This document shows positions 43,086-52,943 of a stretch of DNA of 60,813 nucleotides, piece after piece. The notes beneath the pieces were generated by a model that was given only the letters and a program-made list of their open reading frames with translations, was not told where the DNA came from and ran no database searches. The stretch is from Bradyrhizobium nivariense. GTDB lineage: Bacteria; Pseudomonadota; Alphaproteobacteria; Rhizobiales; Xanthobacteraceae. The position numbers were made by a program, and so were the translations under genes. The number at the start of each line of letters is the position of its first letter. Positions within the stretch are counted from its first letter, which is position 1. The stretch spans positions 1 to 60,813 of the forward strand of contig NZ_JARVWW010000044.1 in NCBI RefSeq assembly GCF_029846715.1, given 5' to 3'.

Positions 43086-46000
43086 ATGAACTTCACCGAC
43101 CTCTTCATTCGCCGGCCCGTTCTTGCCACTGTGGTCAATATGATGATACTCGCGCTCGGCCTGCGCGCCATGACCTCGCTGCCTGTGCTGCAATATCCGC
43201 GCACGCAGAATGCGGTCGTCACCGTTACTACCACCTATTACGGCGCTGCCCCCGATGTGATCGCCGGCTTCATTACAACGCCGCTCGAGAACGCGATCGC
43301 CCAGGCAAACGGCATCGATTACATGAGCTCGAATAGCGCAAGCAGCATCAGCACGATCACCATCAACCTCCGCCTCAACTACGATGCCGACAAGGCACTG
43401 ACGGAAATCAACACCAAGGTCAGCTCGGTGCTCAACCAGCTTCCCTCGGGGTCGCAGCAACCGGTGCTGAAGGTGCAGATCGGTCAGACGATCGACGCCA
43501 TGTATCTCGGCTTCGACAGCGACGTGCTGGGACGGAATCAAATCACCGATTATCTCACCCGCGCCGTTCAGCCGAAGCTGCAGGCCGTACCGGGCGTTCA
43601 GACTGCGGAAATTCTGGGCGGACAGAACTTTGCCCTGCGGGCGTGGCTCAACCCGAAAAAGCTGGCTGCTTATGGCCTCAGCGCCGCAGATGTCGCGGCG
43701 GCGTTGACGCAGAACAATTTTATCTCCGGGCTCGGCACCACCAAGGGACAGATGGTGGAGGTGAATCTCACAGCATCGACCGGCCTGCATTCGGACAGCG
43801 AATTTGCCAACTTGATTGTCAAGCAGGCGGGTGGCGCGATCGTGCGGTTGAAGGATGTCGCCAACGTCTCACTCGGCGCGGACGACTATGACACACAGGT
43901 CGCATTCGACGGCAAGCCGGCGGTCTATATCGGCATCCAGGTGGCGCCGACTGCCAACCTGCTCGACGTGATCGCGGGCGTGCACCGGATCTTCCCGGGC
44001 ATACAACAACAGCTGCCCAACGGACTGCACGGCCAGATCGTTTACGATTCCACCAAATTCGTGCGCGCGGCGATCTATGACGTCGTGCGGACGCTCGTCG
44101 AGGCCCTGCTGATCGTCAATCTCGTCGTGTTCCTGTTCCTGGGGTCGGGGCGTTCCGTCCTGATCCCGATGGTCGCGATCCCGCTGTCGCTGGTGGGCGC
44201 CTTCACCATGATGCTGGCGGTCGGTTTCTCGATCAATCTCTTGACGCTGCTGGCGCTGGTGCTTGCGATCGGGCTCGTGGTCGATGATGCCATCATCGTC
44301 GTCGAAAACGTCAACCGTCACCTTGAGGCCGGCAAGACGCCGGTCGTTGCGGCGATCGAGGCGGCGCGAGAACTCGGCCGCCCGATTGTTGCTATGACGG
44401 TTGTCCTTGTCGCAGTCTATGTCCCGATCGCGTTCCAGGGCGGTCTGACCGGGGCGCTTTTCACGGAATTCGCATTCACCCTGGTCGGCACGGTGACAAT
44501 ATCAGCCGTTGCCGCGCTGACGCTGTCGCCAATGATGAGCTCCCGTCTGCTCAAGCCGCATGGCGCAACGCGCGGTTGGCAAGCACGATTCGCTGCCCTC
44601 ATTGATCGCCGTTTTGAGGCGCTACGTCGTCTCTATCTGAGCTGGCTGCACGGCAGCCTCGACTATATACCTGTAACAGGCGTCTTCGCACTGCTCGTGC
44701 TGTCCAGCATCTATTTCCTTTACGCAGGCACCAAAAGCGAACTCGCTCCCCAGGAAGACCAGGGTGTGGTGATTGCGACGTCCACGTTGGCGCCGGATGC
44801 GACCTTACAGCAAAAGGTGCTGTATGCGCGGCAGGTCTTCCAGATCATGAAGAAATATCCGGAGACCGATCACGTCTTCCAGATCAACTCGCCTGCGCGC
44901 GTGGTCTCGGGCATGGTGCTGACGCCGTGGGACGAGCGCACAAGGACGAGCAACCAGCTGCAGCCGATCGTTCAGCAGCAACTCGACCAGGTTGCCGGGG
45001 CGCGGATCGCCGCCTTTCAGCTGGCTCCGCTGCCGGGCAGCCAGGGGCTGCCGATACAGTTCGTGATCAAGACGACCAATTCGTTCGACAAGCTCGACGA
45101 TGCCGCCCGGCAGTTCCTGAAAGCTGCGATCGACAGCGGAATGTTCATCTTCCTCGACACGGATCTGAAGATCGACAATCCCGAAGCAGTCGTCGAGATC
45201 GATCGCGACAAGGCTGCGCAACTTGGGCTCAAGATGAGCGATGTTGGCAACGCGATGGGGGCGATGCTGGGCGGTGGGTATGTGAACTATTTCAGTCTCG
45301 ACCAGCGTTCCTACAAGGTAATCCCGCAAGTCCAGCGACGATTTCGTCTGAATACCGATCAGCTGCTCAACTATTACGTGGCCAACGTTTCGGGCATTCC
45401 CGTGCCGCTGTCGACGATCGCGCACATCGCGACCAAAACGGTCCCGGAGACGCTTAACCATTTCCAGCAGCTGAACAGCGCCACCATTCAGGGCGTTGCG
45501 GCGCCCGGCGTAGCGCAGTCCGACGCCCTGGACTTCCTCAGCAATCTTGCTGCCAAGACGTTACCACGAGGCTACACCGTCGATTATAGCGGCTTGTCCC
45601 GGCAATATATCCAGGAATCCTCCGGCTTTGTCGCCACGTTCGGATTTGCGCTGGTGATCATTTTCCTGTCGCTCGCGGCGCTTTTCGAAAGCTTCCGCGA
45701 TCCATGCATCATATTGGTATCGGTGCCGATGTCGATCGCCGGCGCGTTGATCTTCGTGAGCCTTTGCATGGGCGGCGCATCGCTGAACATATACACCGAT
45801 GTCGGCCTGGTGACGTTGATGGGCCTGATCAGCAAGCACGGCATTCTGATTGTCGAATTCGCAAACGAGCTGCAGCGCGGCGGCGTCGCCAAGCGCGAAG
45901 CAATCGAGCAGGCTGCCGGAATCAGATTGCGGCCGATCCTCATGACCACAGCGGCAATGGTCTTTGGCGTGGTTCCACTGATCCTCGCAAGCGGCGCTGG

Positions 46001-46163
46001 GGCGGTCTCGCGTTTCAACATGGGACTTGTCATCGCAAGCGGACTCTCGATCGGTACACTGTTCACGCTCATCGTGGTGCCGGCCATTTATCTCCTGATC
46101 GCGACCGATCATTCCCTAAGTACAAGTGGCGCAGGACGCATCACAGCTTGCGCCGTCAGGTGA
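43086..46163 (+). CDS. RND multidrug efflux permease (HAE1 family)
   Basis: 1025 residues from ATG 43086, 10 bp after the adaptor. Starts MNFTDLFIRRPVLATVVN; the proton-relay pair sits in TM4 (GLVVDDAIIVVENVNRH). Two six-helix halves each with a large periplasmic loop; length matches AcrB/MdtB-type pumps. Inner-membrane trimer exporting lipophilic or cationic compounds by proton motive force. No TolC homologue or regulator is adjacent. Confidence 0.93.
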   Translation: MNFTDLFIRRPVLATVVNMMILALGLRAMTSLPVLQYPRTQNAVVTVTTTYYGAAPDVIAGFITTPLENAIAQANGIDYMSSNSASSISTITINLRLNYDADKALTEINTKVSSVLNQLPSGSQQPVLKVQIGQTIDAMYLGFDSDVLGRNQITDYLTRAVQPKLQAVPGVQTAEILGGQNFALRAWLNPKKLAAYGLSAADVAAALTQNNFISGLGTTKGQMVEVNLTASTGLHSDSEFANLIVKQAGGAIVRLKDVANVSLGADDYDTQVAFDGKPAVYIGIQVAPTANLLDVIAGVHRIFPGIQQQLPNGLHGQIVYDSTKFVRAAIYDVVRTLVEALLIVNLVVFLFLGSGRSVLIPMVAIPLSLVGAFTMMLAVGFSINLLTLLALVLAIGLVVDDAIIVVENVNRHLEAGKTPVVAAIEAARELGRPIVAMTVVLVAVYVPIAFQGGLTGALFTEFAFTLVGTVTISAVAALTLSPMMSSRLLKPHGATRGWQARFAALIDRRFEALRRLYLSWLHGSLDYIPVTGVFALLVLSSIYFLYAGTKSELAPQEDQGVVIATSTLAPDATLQQKVLYARQVFQIMKKYPETDHVFQINSPARVVSGMVLTPWDERTRTSNQLQPIVQQQLDQVAGARIAAFQLAPLPGSQGLPIQFVIKTTNSFDKLDDAARQFLKAAIDSGMFIFLDTDLKIDNPEAVVEIDRDKAAQLGLKMSDVGNAMGAMLGGGYVNYFSLDQRSYKVIPQVQRRFRLNTDQLLNYYVANVSGIPVPLSTIAHIATKTVPETLNHFQQLNSATIQGVAAPGVAQSDALDFLSNLAAKTLPRGYTVDYSGLSRQYIQESSGFVATFGFALVIIFLSLAALFESFRDPCIILVSVPMSIAGALIFVSLCMGGASLNIYTDVGLVTLMGLISKHGILIVEFANELQRGGVAKREAIEQAAGIRLRPILMTTAAMVFGVVPLILASGAGAVSRFNMGLVIASGLSIGTLFTLIVVPAIYLLIATDHSLSTSGAGRITACAVR

Positions 46164-46434
46164 TGAGGCGAGGACAGTCTGACCGGGCAACGCCTCATCG
46201 GTGCGGCCCGCAGAGTCTGCAGTCGGCTTCACCTGTACGCGCGAACGGTACAAGCAACCCATTTGCGCTGTCAGACTGTGACTCGACACCGACGCATGAC
46301 CGCTCCAATGTCATGTGAATCAGTGACTTATCGTGCCGATTGGCGTCGGGCCCCCGCGCCGATTCACAGCCGGCTGCCAACGGCAGAAAGCATGACGCGA
46401 AATCAGACCGTCAGAGCACCTCGCGTCCGCAAAG

Positions 46435-46719
46435 TCACTTTGTCATGCAATTATAAAGAAAGGTCCAGCTTTTCCGACCCGAAAGCTTTTTCTGGTCCGC
46501 CTGCTTTTGACAATCGGACCATTTCGCTTTCTGTTGTGACCATTCCGCCTTTGCCGCGGTCCACTGCCGTTGGCTCCACTTCGAGACATCTTCCATTTTC
46601 GTCGTTACCGTTGAACCCGGCTTCGATTCTTGCTGCGTCTGAGTTTGAGCCAATGCAGCCGGTGTGGCGAGTTGCGCCAGGATGATTATCGGCAGAATTG
46701 AAGCGCGCAATCGTGGCAT
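46435..46719 (-). CDS. Small secreted hypothetical protein
   Basis: 94 residues from ATG 46719. Signal peptide ILPIIILAQLATPAALAQ, then a Trp/Lys-rich mature part (SKWSQRQWTAAKAEWSQQKAKW) and two Cys (positions 70 and 91) that may pair. Repeated KW(S/T) pattern suggests a helical periplasmic protein. Family unknown. Confidence 0.6.
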   Translation of the reverse strand: MPRLRASILPIIILAQLATPAALAQTQTQQESKPGSTVTTKMEDVSKWSQRQWTAAKAEWSQQKAKWSDCQKQADQKKLSGRKSWTFLYNCMTK

Positions 46720-46832
46720 GGGTTGACAAACCTCCCGCAATATTGGCGCGCGCCTGTCCTGAGTTACTCGGATCGCCTCATAGTCGCCAGCGTCGCCACG
46801 GAAGGCCCCATCGTCGTCGTGGAAATCCCCCG

Positions 46833-47084
46833 CTAAACCAGCCTGATAATGAGCAAGAGCACGACGGCGCCGATAGTGGCGACAATGATGGTGCTGAGGA
46901 GGCCATTGCCGATGTGGATCCCCAAGCGGGGCAACAGCCAAGTGCCGATAAGAGCGCCGACAATTCCAACGGCAATGTCACCGATCAGACCAAAGCCCCC
47001 GCCCGCAACAATCTTTCCCGCTAACCAACCTGCAATGAGGCCAGCCAGCAAGATGATGAGGAGACTTTCGCCTGAAATGAACAT
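46833..47084 (-). CDS. GlsB/YeaQ/YmgE-type stress membrane protein
   Basis: 83 residues from ATG 47084 with GGAGG 7 nt upstream. Three hydrophobic helices with Gly-rich motifs (GWLAGKIVAGGGFGLIGDIAVGIVGALIG, described in part), the transglycosylase-associated/YeaQ family. Expressed under stress in many bacteria; exact role unknown. Confidence 0.88.
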   Translation of the reverse strand: MFISGESLLIILLAGLIAGWLAGKIVAGGGFGLIGDIAVGIVGALIGTWLLPRLGIHIGNGLLSTIIVATIGAVVLLLIIRLV

Positions 47085-47573
47085 CTTGGCCTCCTTCGGT
47101 CGAAAGGGTCGGCCGATATGATGTGCGCAAATAACTGCGAACAGCCGCCAGAGTTCCTGCGGCGACATACATCCGACGCTTGGCCTTAGTTTGATGAGAT
47201 TCGTCAGGCTCACTGAGAGGAAGGGCGCTCCAGCCCTTTGTCCATCAGCGGTCCTGGTATAATTGCCAGATCGAATTGTTCTCCACTCTCGACGAGCTGC
47301 TTGAGACTTCCAGTAACTCCGCTCTTGCTTGTCAAGCTGTTGCCGGTATCGCGTTCCCGGTTGATTTTCTCTGAACGAACTTCTCCTTTCGGAAGAACGC
47401 TGGACTAAGCCTCGCGTTGCACGCAACGGGGCACCCCCCAAGAAACTTGCGGCTTCGCCAGCCCAGAGCACAATGTCGTCTCGCGGCACTTTTGACGGAC
47501 CGCGTTTCCGTTGCAGGGGTTCGCCGCCCGCGCCTTCGCGCAAGCGGTCTGTCAGCAAACGAGGAGAATTTAT
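47085..47573. other. Intergenic region
   Basis: 489 bp with short overlapping frames and no recognisable feature besides the GAGGAG site serving the hydrolase. Confidence 0.35.
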
Positions 47574-48260
47574 ATGGCATCGTTCGTCCTTGTCCCCGGG
47601 GCAGGCGGTATGGCCTGGTATTGGCACCGTGTGGTGCCGCTCATTCGCGCGGCCGGGCATGCAGCCATCGCCGTCGATCTACCTGGGGACGACAGGCATG
47701 CCGGTCTCGCTGCGTATGCGGAGATCGTCGCCCGCGCGATCGCGGAACGACGAGACGTTCTTCTCGTCGCTCAATCGCTCGCGGGCTTCACGGCGCCGCT
47801 TGTTTGCCTGCATGCGCCTGTGCGGATGCTCGTGTTCGTCAACGCGATGATCCCAAAGCCCGGCGAGATGGCTGGCGTATGGTGGGACGCCACAGGAGCT
47901 GTCGAAGCGCGGAAAAAAGCCGCGGGGCGCCGCGGCTATGCGACGGAGTTTGATCTCGCGACCTACTTCCTGCACGACATACCGGAAGATGTGCTGCGCG
48001 CCGGTCCGCCGCAACCGCGCGAGGAAGCCGAGATTGTTTTCGGCGAATTCTGCCGTTTCGAGCGCTGGCCCGACATTCCCGTTCACGTTCTGGCGGGAAG
48101 AGACGACCGCTTTTTCCCGATCGAATTTCAACGGCGAGTTGCACGTGAGAGGCTCGGCAAGGAGGTGGACGAAATTCCCGGTGGCCATCTGCTGGCGCTG
48201 TCAAATCCGAAAGGGCTGACTGAACGCCTTCTCGCCTATGAGAGCGGCCTGACGAGCTAG
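47574..48260 (+). CDS. Alpha/beta hydrolase
   Basis: 228 residues from ATG 47574, preceded by GAGGAG. Strand-loop VLVPGAGGMAWYWHRVVPLI with oxyanion-type Gly, nucleophile elbow VAQSLAGF (Ser near 67), acid in HVLAGRDDRFFP and His in IPGGHLLALSNP. Similar to small esterases of the EstC/MeNPAT type. Cytosolic; substrate unknown. Confidence 0.85.
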   Translation: MASFVLVPGAGGMAWYWHRVVPLIRAAGHAAIAVDLPGDDRHAGLAAYAEIVARAIAERRDVLLVAQSLAGFTAPLVCLHAPVRMLVFVNAMIPKPGEMAGVWWDATGAVEARKKAAGRRGYATEFDLATYFLHDIPEDVLRAGPPQPREEAEIVFGEFCRFERWPDIPVHVLAGRDDRFFPIEFQRRVARERLGKEVDEIPGGHLLALSNPKGLTERLLAYESGLTS

Positions 48261-48523
48261 TCCTCGCGCAATGAGTGAGTAGCAGCCTGAATCCGGTCTA
48301 TTGGCAACCGAGGGCTGCATCGTCATCGCCATTATCCGGCGGATGATCGGCAAGGCCACGGCGCATGTCAGCTTTTGACGGAGTGGCGGCCAGCTTCCAC
48401 GGATCAGCCTGATCTGATCGACGCGAAAAGTGGGGGCGCCTCGTTCGATCGAGGACTACCCGGTGGAACCCTCAGGGTTCGCGCCCGTTGCATCTCCAAA
48501 TCAAGCCGAGGGAGGACTTCCAA

Positions 48524-48829
48524 ATGATGAAGATCGCTCTTTCTGTGGCCGCAGCCGCAGCGGTACTGCTGACTGCCCCACTCAGCACTCCGACGAAGGC
48601 CGAGGGCGTCAAGGTGGCCCAAGGCGTCGATGTTCAGGTCGGCCGGGACCGCGACTACCGCTACGATTACGATAGGGAGCATCGCCGACGGTATGACTCC
48701 GACACCACAGTTGGTGTCGGCCCAGGTGGTGTCACCATCGGTCCACGACGGCACTGTCGCATGGAAACTACCACGGTTGAACGGGACGACGGCCGCATGA
48801 TTACGCGCAGGGAGCGCCGCTGCGACTGA
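48524..48829 (+). CDS. Small secreted Arg/Tyr-rich protein
   Basis: 101 residues from ATG 48524 (GGGAGG 10 nt upstream). Signal peptide ALSVAAAAAVLLTAPLSTPTKA, then an Arg/Asp/Tyr-rich segment (GRDRDYRYDYDREHRRRYD) and a C-terminal block with Cys pair (CRMETTTVERDDG...RRERRCD). Common exported small proteins in Bradyrhizobium have this style. Function unknown. Confidence 0.65.
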   Translation: MMKIALSVAAAAAVLLTAPLSTPTKAEGVKVAQGVDVQVGRDRDYRYDYDREHRRRYDSDTTVGVGPGGVTIGPRRHCRMETTTVERDDGRMITRRERRCD

Positions 48830-49217
48830 GAACGCGACGCGCTGCGTGAGGGGTCGGCAGATTCGTGCGCGCTACAGCGGAGGCGAGCGGGCAACATCCG
48901 TCTTCGCAATCACGACCTCGCGGAGCAACCCGTCGTGGCCAAACGGCAGCAGGCGCTGTTCAACGTCGCGCAGCATCATGTCGACTTTGTCCCCGAGTGC
49001 CGCAGGCGATGAAGTCGAAAAAGTGAGTGTGCGGGGTAGGCCAAGTCCCTGGCGCTCAATTCGTGACTGCTTTCGGCCGCGATCGGCTCCTCGATGCGAA
49101 ATCGTGTGCCGGCAAGAACGGCCGAAAGATCCTGACGATGACGTGTGAGGTCGGTGGCGCCCTACCGAGCGAGACGACGCCAGGGCCCGTTCGGCGACAG
49201 CGGTCTCGGAGGTTTCC
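48830..49217. other. Intergenic region with a short antisense frame
   Basis: 388 bp. A minus-strand frame (48872-48979) encodes MMLRDVEQRLLPFGHDGLLRE; it has no start context and may be the tail of a lost gene. Confidence 0.35.
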
Positions 49218-49676
49218 GTGGAGACAAAGAGAGCCTACAAATCTTTTCGCTACAATGCCAACACCGCCTGGAGTTCCGCGCGGCGGGGTACGCTTTCGGC
49301 GTCGGGAAAGCCACACATCAGCGTTGGCAGCCCGCCGGAGTTCAAAGGTGCGCCAGACATCTGGGCGCCTGAAGAGCTAATGGTGGGTTCGGTCAATACC
49401 TGCATGATGCTGACGTTCCTTACGCTCGCCCATGCCAAAGGTCTGACGCCGGTCGGATATGAAAGCGAAGCTGAAGGCCTGCTCGAAAACATCGAAGGCA
49501 AGTACCGCATCACGGAAGTCATCGTTCGACCTCGCGTAAGCCTCAAAGGCAAAGCCGAGATCGAGCGTGCCCGCGAAATTATGGAAACCGTCGAAACGCA
49601 GTGTTTCATCTCCAATTCGATAAAATCGAAGGTCACGCTCAGTGCGGAGTTTGTTGTTGCTCCCTCGCCGAAGTGA
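49218..49676 (+). CDS. OsmC-family peroxiredoxin-like protein
   Basis: 152 residues from GTG 49218, preceded by GGAGG. OsmC fold: KPHISVGSPPEFKG, PEELMVGSVNTCMMLTFLTLA (first catalytic Cys near 60), VRPRVSLKGKAEIERAREIME and the second Cys in ETQCFISNSIKS. Reduces organic hydroperoxides in cytosol. Clusters with other stress genes around 46-50 kb. Confidence 0.88.
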   Translation: METKRAYKSFRYNANTAWSSARRGTLSASGKPHISVGSPPEFKGAPDIWAPEELMVGSVNTCMMLTFLTLAHAKGLTPVGYESEAEGLLENIEGKYRITEVIVRPRVSLKGKAEIERAREIMETVETQCFISNSIKSKVTLSAEFVVAPSPK

Positions 49677-49930
49677 AAACGAGTAGCGTCGGCTGCACGC
49701 GTCCGGGATTTGGCTCGAAACGGTCGTTCCAACGTGGCCGCCGAATCCGCCCTTTCGAGGGACCTAGACTAGCCTTGCGTCGCGGCCGACGGCGAGCGGT
49801 AGACGCCCCCAAACTGCTCGAACCGCTAGCGCAGACGCTCTAAACTTTCCGGTGTCTTGGTCAAACACCAAATTCCAGCCGCTCACACAACAAAACCGAT
49901 TCAAGTGGCACCCGCGAAGAGGAGCAGAGC

Positions 49931-50413
49931 ATGAAGGGCGATATAAAAGCTATCGAATACCTCAATAAAGCGCTGCGCCATGAGCTCACCGCGGTGAACC
50001 AGTACTGGCTGCATTATCGCCTGCTCGACAATTGGGGCTACAAGGTACTGGCCAAGACTTGGCGCAAGGAATCGATAGAAGAGATGCAACATGCCGACAA
50101 GCTCATCGAACGCATCATCTTCCTCGACGGATCTCCCAATATGCAGACGCTAGAATCCCTTCATATTGGGAAGACCGTGAAGGCCGTGCTCGATAACGAC
50201 TTGCAAGCCGAATTGTCGGCGCACTCCCTCTACACTGAAGCCGCGACCCATTGCCATTCGGTAGAGGACTACGTGACACGAGATCTGTTTGAGCAACTCA
50301 TGCACGATGAGGAAGAGCACATCGACTTTCTGGAGACCCAGGTCAAACTCGTCGCGAGGATCGGCCTTGAGCTATACAGCCAGCGTCATATCGGGGAGCT
50401 CGACGAGGACTGA
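49931..50413 (+). CDS. bfr: Bacterioferritin
   Basis: 160 residues. All di-iron ferroxidase ligands are present: E18, E51, H54, E94, E127, H130. M52 is the haem-binding Met between subunits. 24-mer iron store that oxidises Fe(II), limiting iron-driven oxidative damage. RBS GAGGAG. No adjacent bacterioferritin-associated ferredoxin gene. Confidence 0.95.
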   Translation: MKGDIKAIEYLNKALRHELTAVNQYWLHYRLLDNWGYKVLAKTWRKESIEEMQHADKLIERIIFLDGSPNMQTLESLHIGKTVKAVLDNDLQAELSAHSLYTEAATHCHSVEDYVTRDLFEQLMHDEEEHIDFLETQVKLVARIGLELYSQRHIGELDED

Positions 50414-50861
50414 AGCGCTAACGACTACTTCTGGCCCGAGCCGAAGACCCTCGAACTATCCGCACGTTCGCAGTCACCGGTAGACCGGACTTCCCTTGCG
50501 CGGACCTCCATTGCCGCCTGTGACCCAACTGCGACATCGAACTGATAAATGCCGAGTGCGGGTTGAGCAGCGTTTCCTACTCGCCGCCCGACGCGACGTG
50601 CCAATAGCGGCGGGCGCGTGGCATCCCATGGAATGCAGAAACTCTCCTGAGTTTCTGGAGATAGGAGTCGCTGTCGGATATCTGCTTGGGGACAATCGCC
50701 ACAAGTGTTTGTCGAACCGATCAAAGCTCCAGATTGCAAGGTCGCGCCCGCGACCTTGCAGAGCGTCGTTCGGTTCCCACTTGAGCCGGCGCTTTAGGGT
50801 ACACCACCGTGGTGTTAGTTCTTCACACGCTTGCAATAGCAAATTGAAAAGGGAGGATTTC
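50414..50861. other. Intergenic region
   Basis: 448 bp with no convincing gene; ends with GGGAGG before the next start. Confidence 0.35.
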
Positions 50862-51282
50862 ATGCGTTTGATTCACGCAGCGGCGTTCACTCTTTGTTTG
50901 CTTACAGTCGCTCCGGTGGGGTCTTTTGCCGGTGACCCCAAGAGCGATGTCTCGTCGGCTTACGCAGCATTTGATACGGCGTTCAACAAGGGCGACGCGA
51001 AGGCCGTTGCCGCCTTATATCTGCCGAACGCGAAGGTGCTACCGCCAACTCACGAGGTGGCGTCGGGTCCGGCGGCGATCGAAAAGTTTTTCGCCCGGCT
51101 GCACGCCAACGGCGTAACGGACCACAAACTTGAGGTGATCGACGCGGGTGTGATGACAAGGTCGTCTATGGCTCGGCAAACTGGAGCGCCAAAGGCAAGG
51201 ACAAGGATGGCAAGCCAGCGACCTTCTCTGGCATCGCCACCCACGTGTTCGAGCGTCAGGCGGATGGTTCGCTGAAGCTGAG
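50862..51282 (+). pseudogene. Secreted SnoaL/NTF2-like protein, frameshifted and truncated
   Basis: ATG 50862, signal peptide MRLIHAAAFTLCLLTVAP, mature SAYAAFDTAFNKGDAKAVAALYLPNAKVLPP is the NTF2-like start (described in one motif less than full). The frame breaks near 51150: DHKLEVIDAG continues as DKVVYGSANWSAKGKDKDGK and FSGIATHVFERQADGSLKL in another frame. The 3' end then runs directly into an RHE_PE00001 fragment at 51283. Two lesions, so not functional. Confidence 0.75.
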
Positions 51283-51534
51283 GCCGCCGGTCTTAAGGAC
51301 CACGACCGCTGGCTAAACCAGAAAACCCTGCTCGCCCGAAAACTCGCTGGCCGCCGCGCCACTTCAAAACTGCCGGCGCTGCTCGACTATGTGCTGACCC
51401 GGCCGATCGCCTCGGCCGGCATGATCGCGGCCGAACTCAGGATCACGCCGCGCGCCGCCCACGATCTCATTGCCGAACTCGGGCTGCGTGAGGCGACCGG
51501 ACGGGGACGCTATCGGGCCTGGGGAATCCTGTAG
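51283..51534 (+). pseudogene. RHE_PE00001-family fragment, copy 3
   Basis: The last ~84 codons (AGLKDHDRWLNQKTLLARKL to GRYRAWGIL) match bases 30208-30459 of copy 2 at roughly 90% by eye. The 5' part is absent; it is joined to the NTF2-like gene. Homology continues past the stop for about 25 bp into the DUF2285 C-terminal codons. A duplicated scar. Confidence 0.8.
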
Positions 51535-51634
51535 GGCGCAGAGTCAGTGCGGTGCCCCGCCACGTAGGTTTCCGACCATGAACGTTGTTCCATGCTATAA
51601 GAGCGGAACTTACGCTCGGGCTGAGAGCGGGACG

Positions 51635-51856
51635 ATGCCAATCAATCGGTTGTTGAAGGACGGCAGACATACGCCGGATCAAATCGAACTTCTGAACAAA
51701 GCATTCAACTTCGCTCTACACTCGCTGAGCTTGGTTGATCGTAACGACCCACTTTGCGAGATGGTGGCCCGCATGGTTATCGAGGTCGGCGCGACCGGCA
51801 TTAGCGAGCCGCACAAGATCGCAGAAATCGCCGTGGAGCGGGTCGGCCTAGCTTGA
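51635..51856 (+). CDS. Small hypothetical protein
   Basis: 73 residues from ATG 51635, MPINRLLKDGRHTPDQIELLN; continues with FALHSLSLVDRNDPLCEMVAR and ends in a helix. Resembles small helical proteins widespread in Bradyrhizobium. An alternative start 57 bp upstream is possible. Function unknown. Confidence 0.6.
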   Translation: MPINRLLKDGRHTPDQIELLNKAFNFALHSLSLVDRNDPLCEMVARMVIEVGATGISEPHKIAEIAVERVGLA

Positions 51857-52186
51857 GACCGCCTCAGTTGGCGGCCTCTTTCATTTGTCGGGCTCAAGAC
51901 CCCGGCCAACATCTTCCTCCATCATCTCATGAAGCATCGCGCGCCGTTTGGCTCGGCGCTTTGGGTTGGGAACTGGCGAACCGATAATTGGTCCCCTTTG
52001 GGTGCCTTAATTCCCATCTGCGAGGGCCCAAAAGAGACGGCCCCAGCTGGGGGCTTTGGGGGCTGGAGGCTGGAGCCGCTCTCTAGATCGGGACGCGCGG
52101 GCACCCGACTGTTCTAAACGGTCCCAGTTCCCCGAGGGTTCCAAGCCGGGTGTCCCCTCCTAAAACGTTTGGATTAATGTTAATTA
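51857..52186. other. Intergenic region before AbiE system 2
   Basis: 330 bp without gene. The last 20 bp (ATTAATGTTAATTA) start the segment homologous to the AbiE system 1 promoter. Confidence 0.4.
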
Positions 52187-52203
52187 TCGTAGTCCGACTA
52201 CGG
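52187..52203. promoter_or_regulatory. AbiE-type operator repeat upstream of system 2
   Basis: TCGTAG-TCCGA-CTACGG, close to the distal repeat of system 1 (TCGTAG-CCTGA-CTACGA). Flanking bases (TTAATNATCGTAG and CTT...TTCAATTCA) also match. Only one repeat is present here, 120 bp before the likely abiEi start. Confidence 0.6.
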
Positions 52204-52322
52204 CTTTAGCATTCAATTCAAGCTGGTGGCCGATGATCCTCGCGAAATTGGATTTCCGAGCTGGCAATCGTGTGATAAAACCTCTGCTATTGTCTGAGAT
52301 GACAAAGGAAACGTCACCTCCC

Positions 52323-52943
52323 ATGACATCCACCACCGCGCAGCGACTTCGTGCGCTCGAGCTCCTGAAGGTCCGGGGAATGCTCCGGCTGAAGGAATTC
52401 GTTGCTGAGGGCATTGGACCGGAAACGCTCGCCCGTCTCGTCCGAGAGGAAGCGGTCGTCCGCCCGGCGCGCGGCCTCTACCAGCTCCCGGACACCCAGG
52501 TCGAGGCTGCCCATGCGCTTGCCGAAGCGGCTGTTCTGGTTCCCAAGGGGGTGATCTGCCTGATCTCGGCGCTCCAATACCACGAACTGACGCTGCAGAT
52601 GCCATCGGCAGTATGGATGGCGATCGACCGTGCTGCCTGGCGACCCAAGATCAACTACCCGCCGATTCGGTTCGTGCGCTTCACTGGATCGGCGCTGACT
52701 GAAGGGGTCGAGCGTCACAGCATCGAGAATGTCGACGTTCCCATCACAGATCCCGCGCGGACAATCGTCGATTGCTTTCGCTACCGCACCAAGGTCGGTC
52801 TCGACGTCGCAATGGAGGGGCTGCGCGAGGGCCTCCGCCGCCGCCGGTGCAAGCCGGACCAGCTCTGGCGTTACGCGCGCAAGGCGCGGGTCTGGTCGAC
52901 TATGCGCCCTTACGTCGAAGCGATGGTGTCTGATGCCGCGTGA
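52323..52943 (+). CDS. abiEi: AbiEi-type antitoxin, system 2
   Basis: 206 residues from ATG 52323 (AAAGGAAA upstream; earlier ATGs at 52233 and 52299 are possible). Winged helix: LRALELLKVRGMLRLKEFVAEGIGPETLARL (part), then ARGLYQLPD; the domain RTIVDCFRYRTKVGLDVAMEGL is typical of the AbiEi_1/transcriptional-regulator group. Different subfamily from system 1. Overlaps toxin by 11 bp. Confidence 0.85.
   Translation: MTSTTAQRLRALELLKVRGMLRLKEFVAEGIGPETLARLVREEAVVRPARGLYQLPDTQVEAAHALAEAAVLVPKGVICLISALQYHELTLQMPSAVWMAIDRAAWRPKINYPPIRFVRFTGSALTEGVERHSIENVDVPITDPARTIVDCFRYRTKVGLDVAMEGLREGLRRRRCKPDQLWRYARKARVWSTMRPYVEAMVSDAA

Noticed and set aside
42053..43234. Minus-strand long frame opposite the RND adaptor
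   Set aside because: Antisense shadow; the adaptor motifs are on the plus strand.
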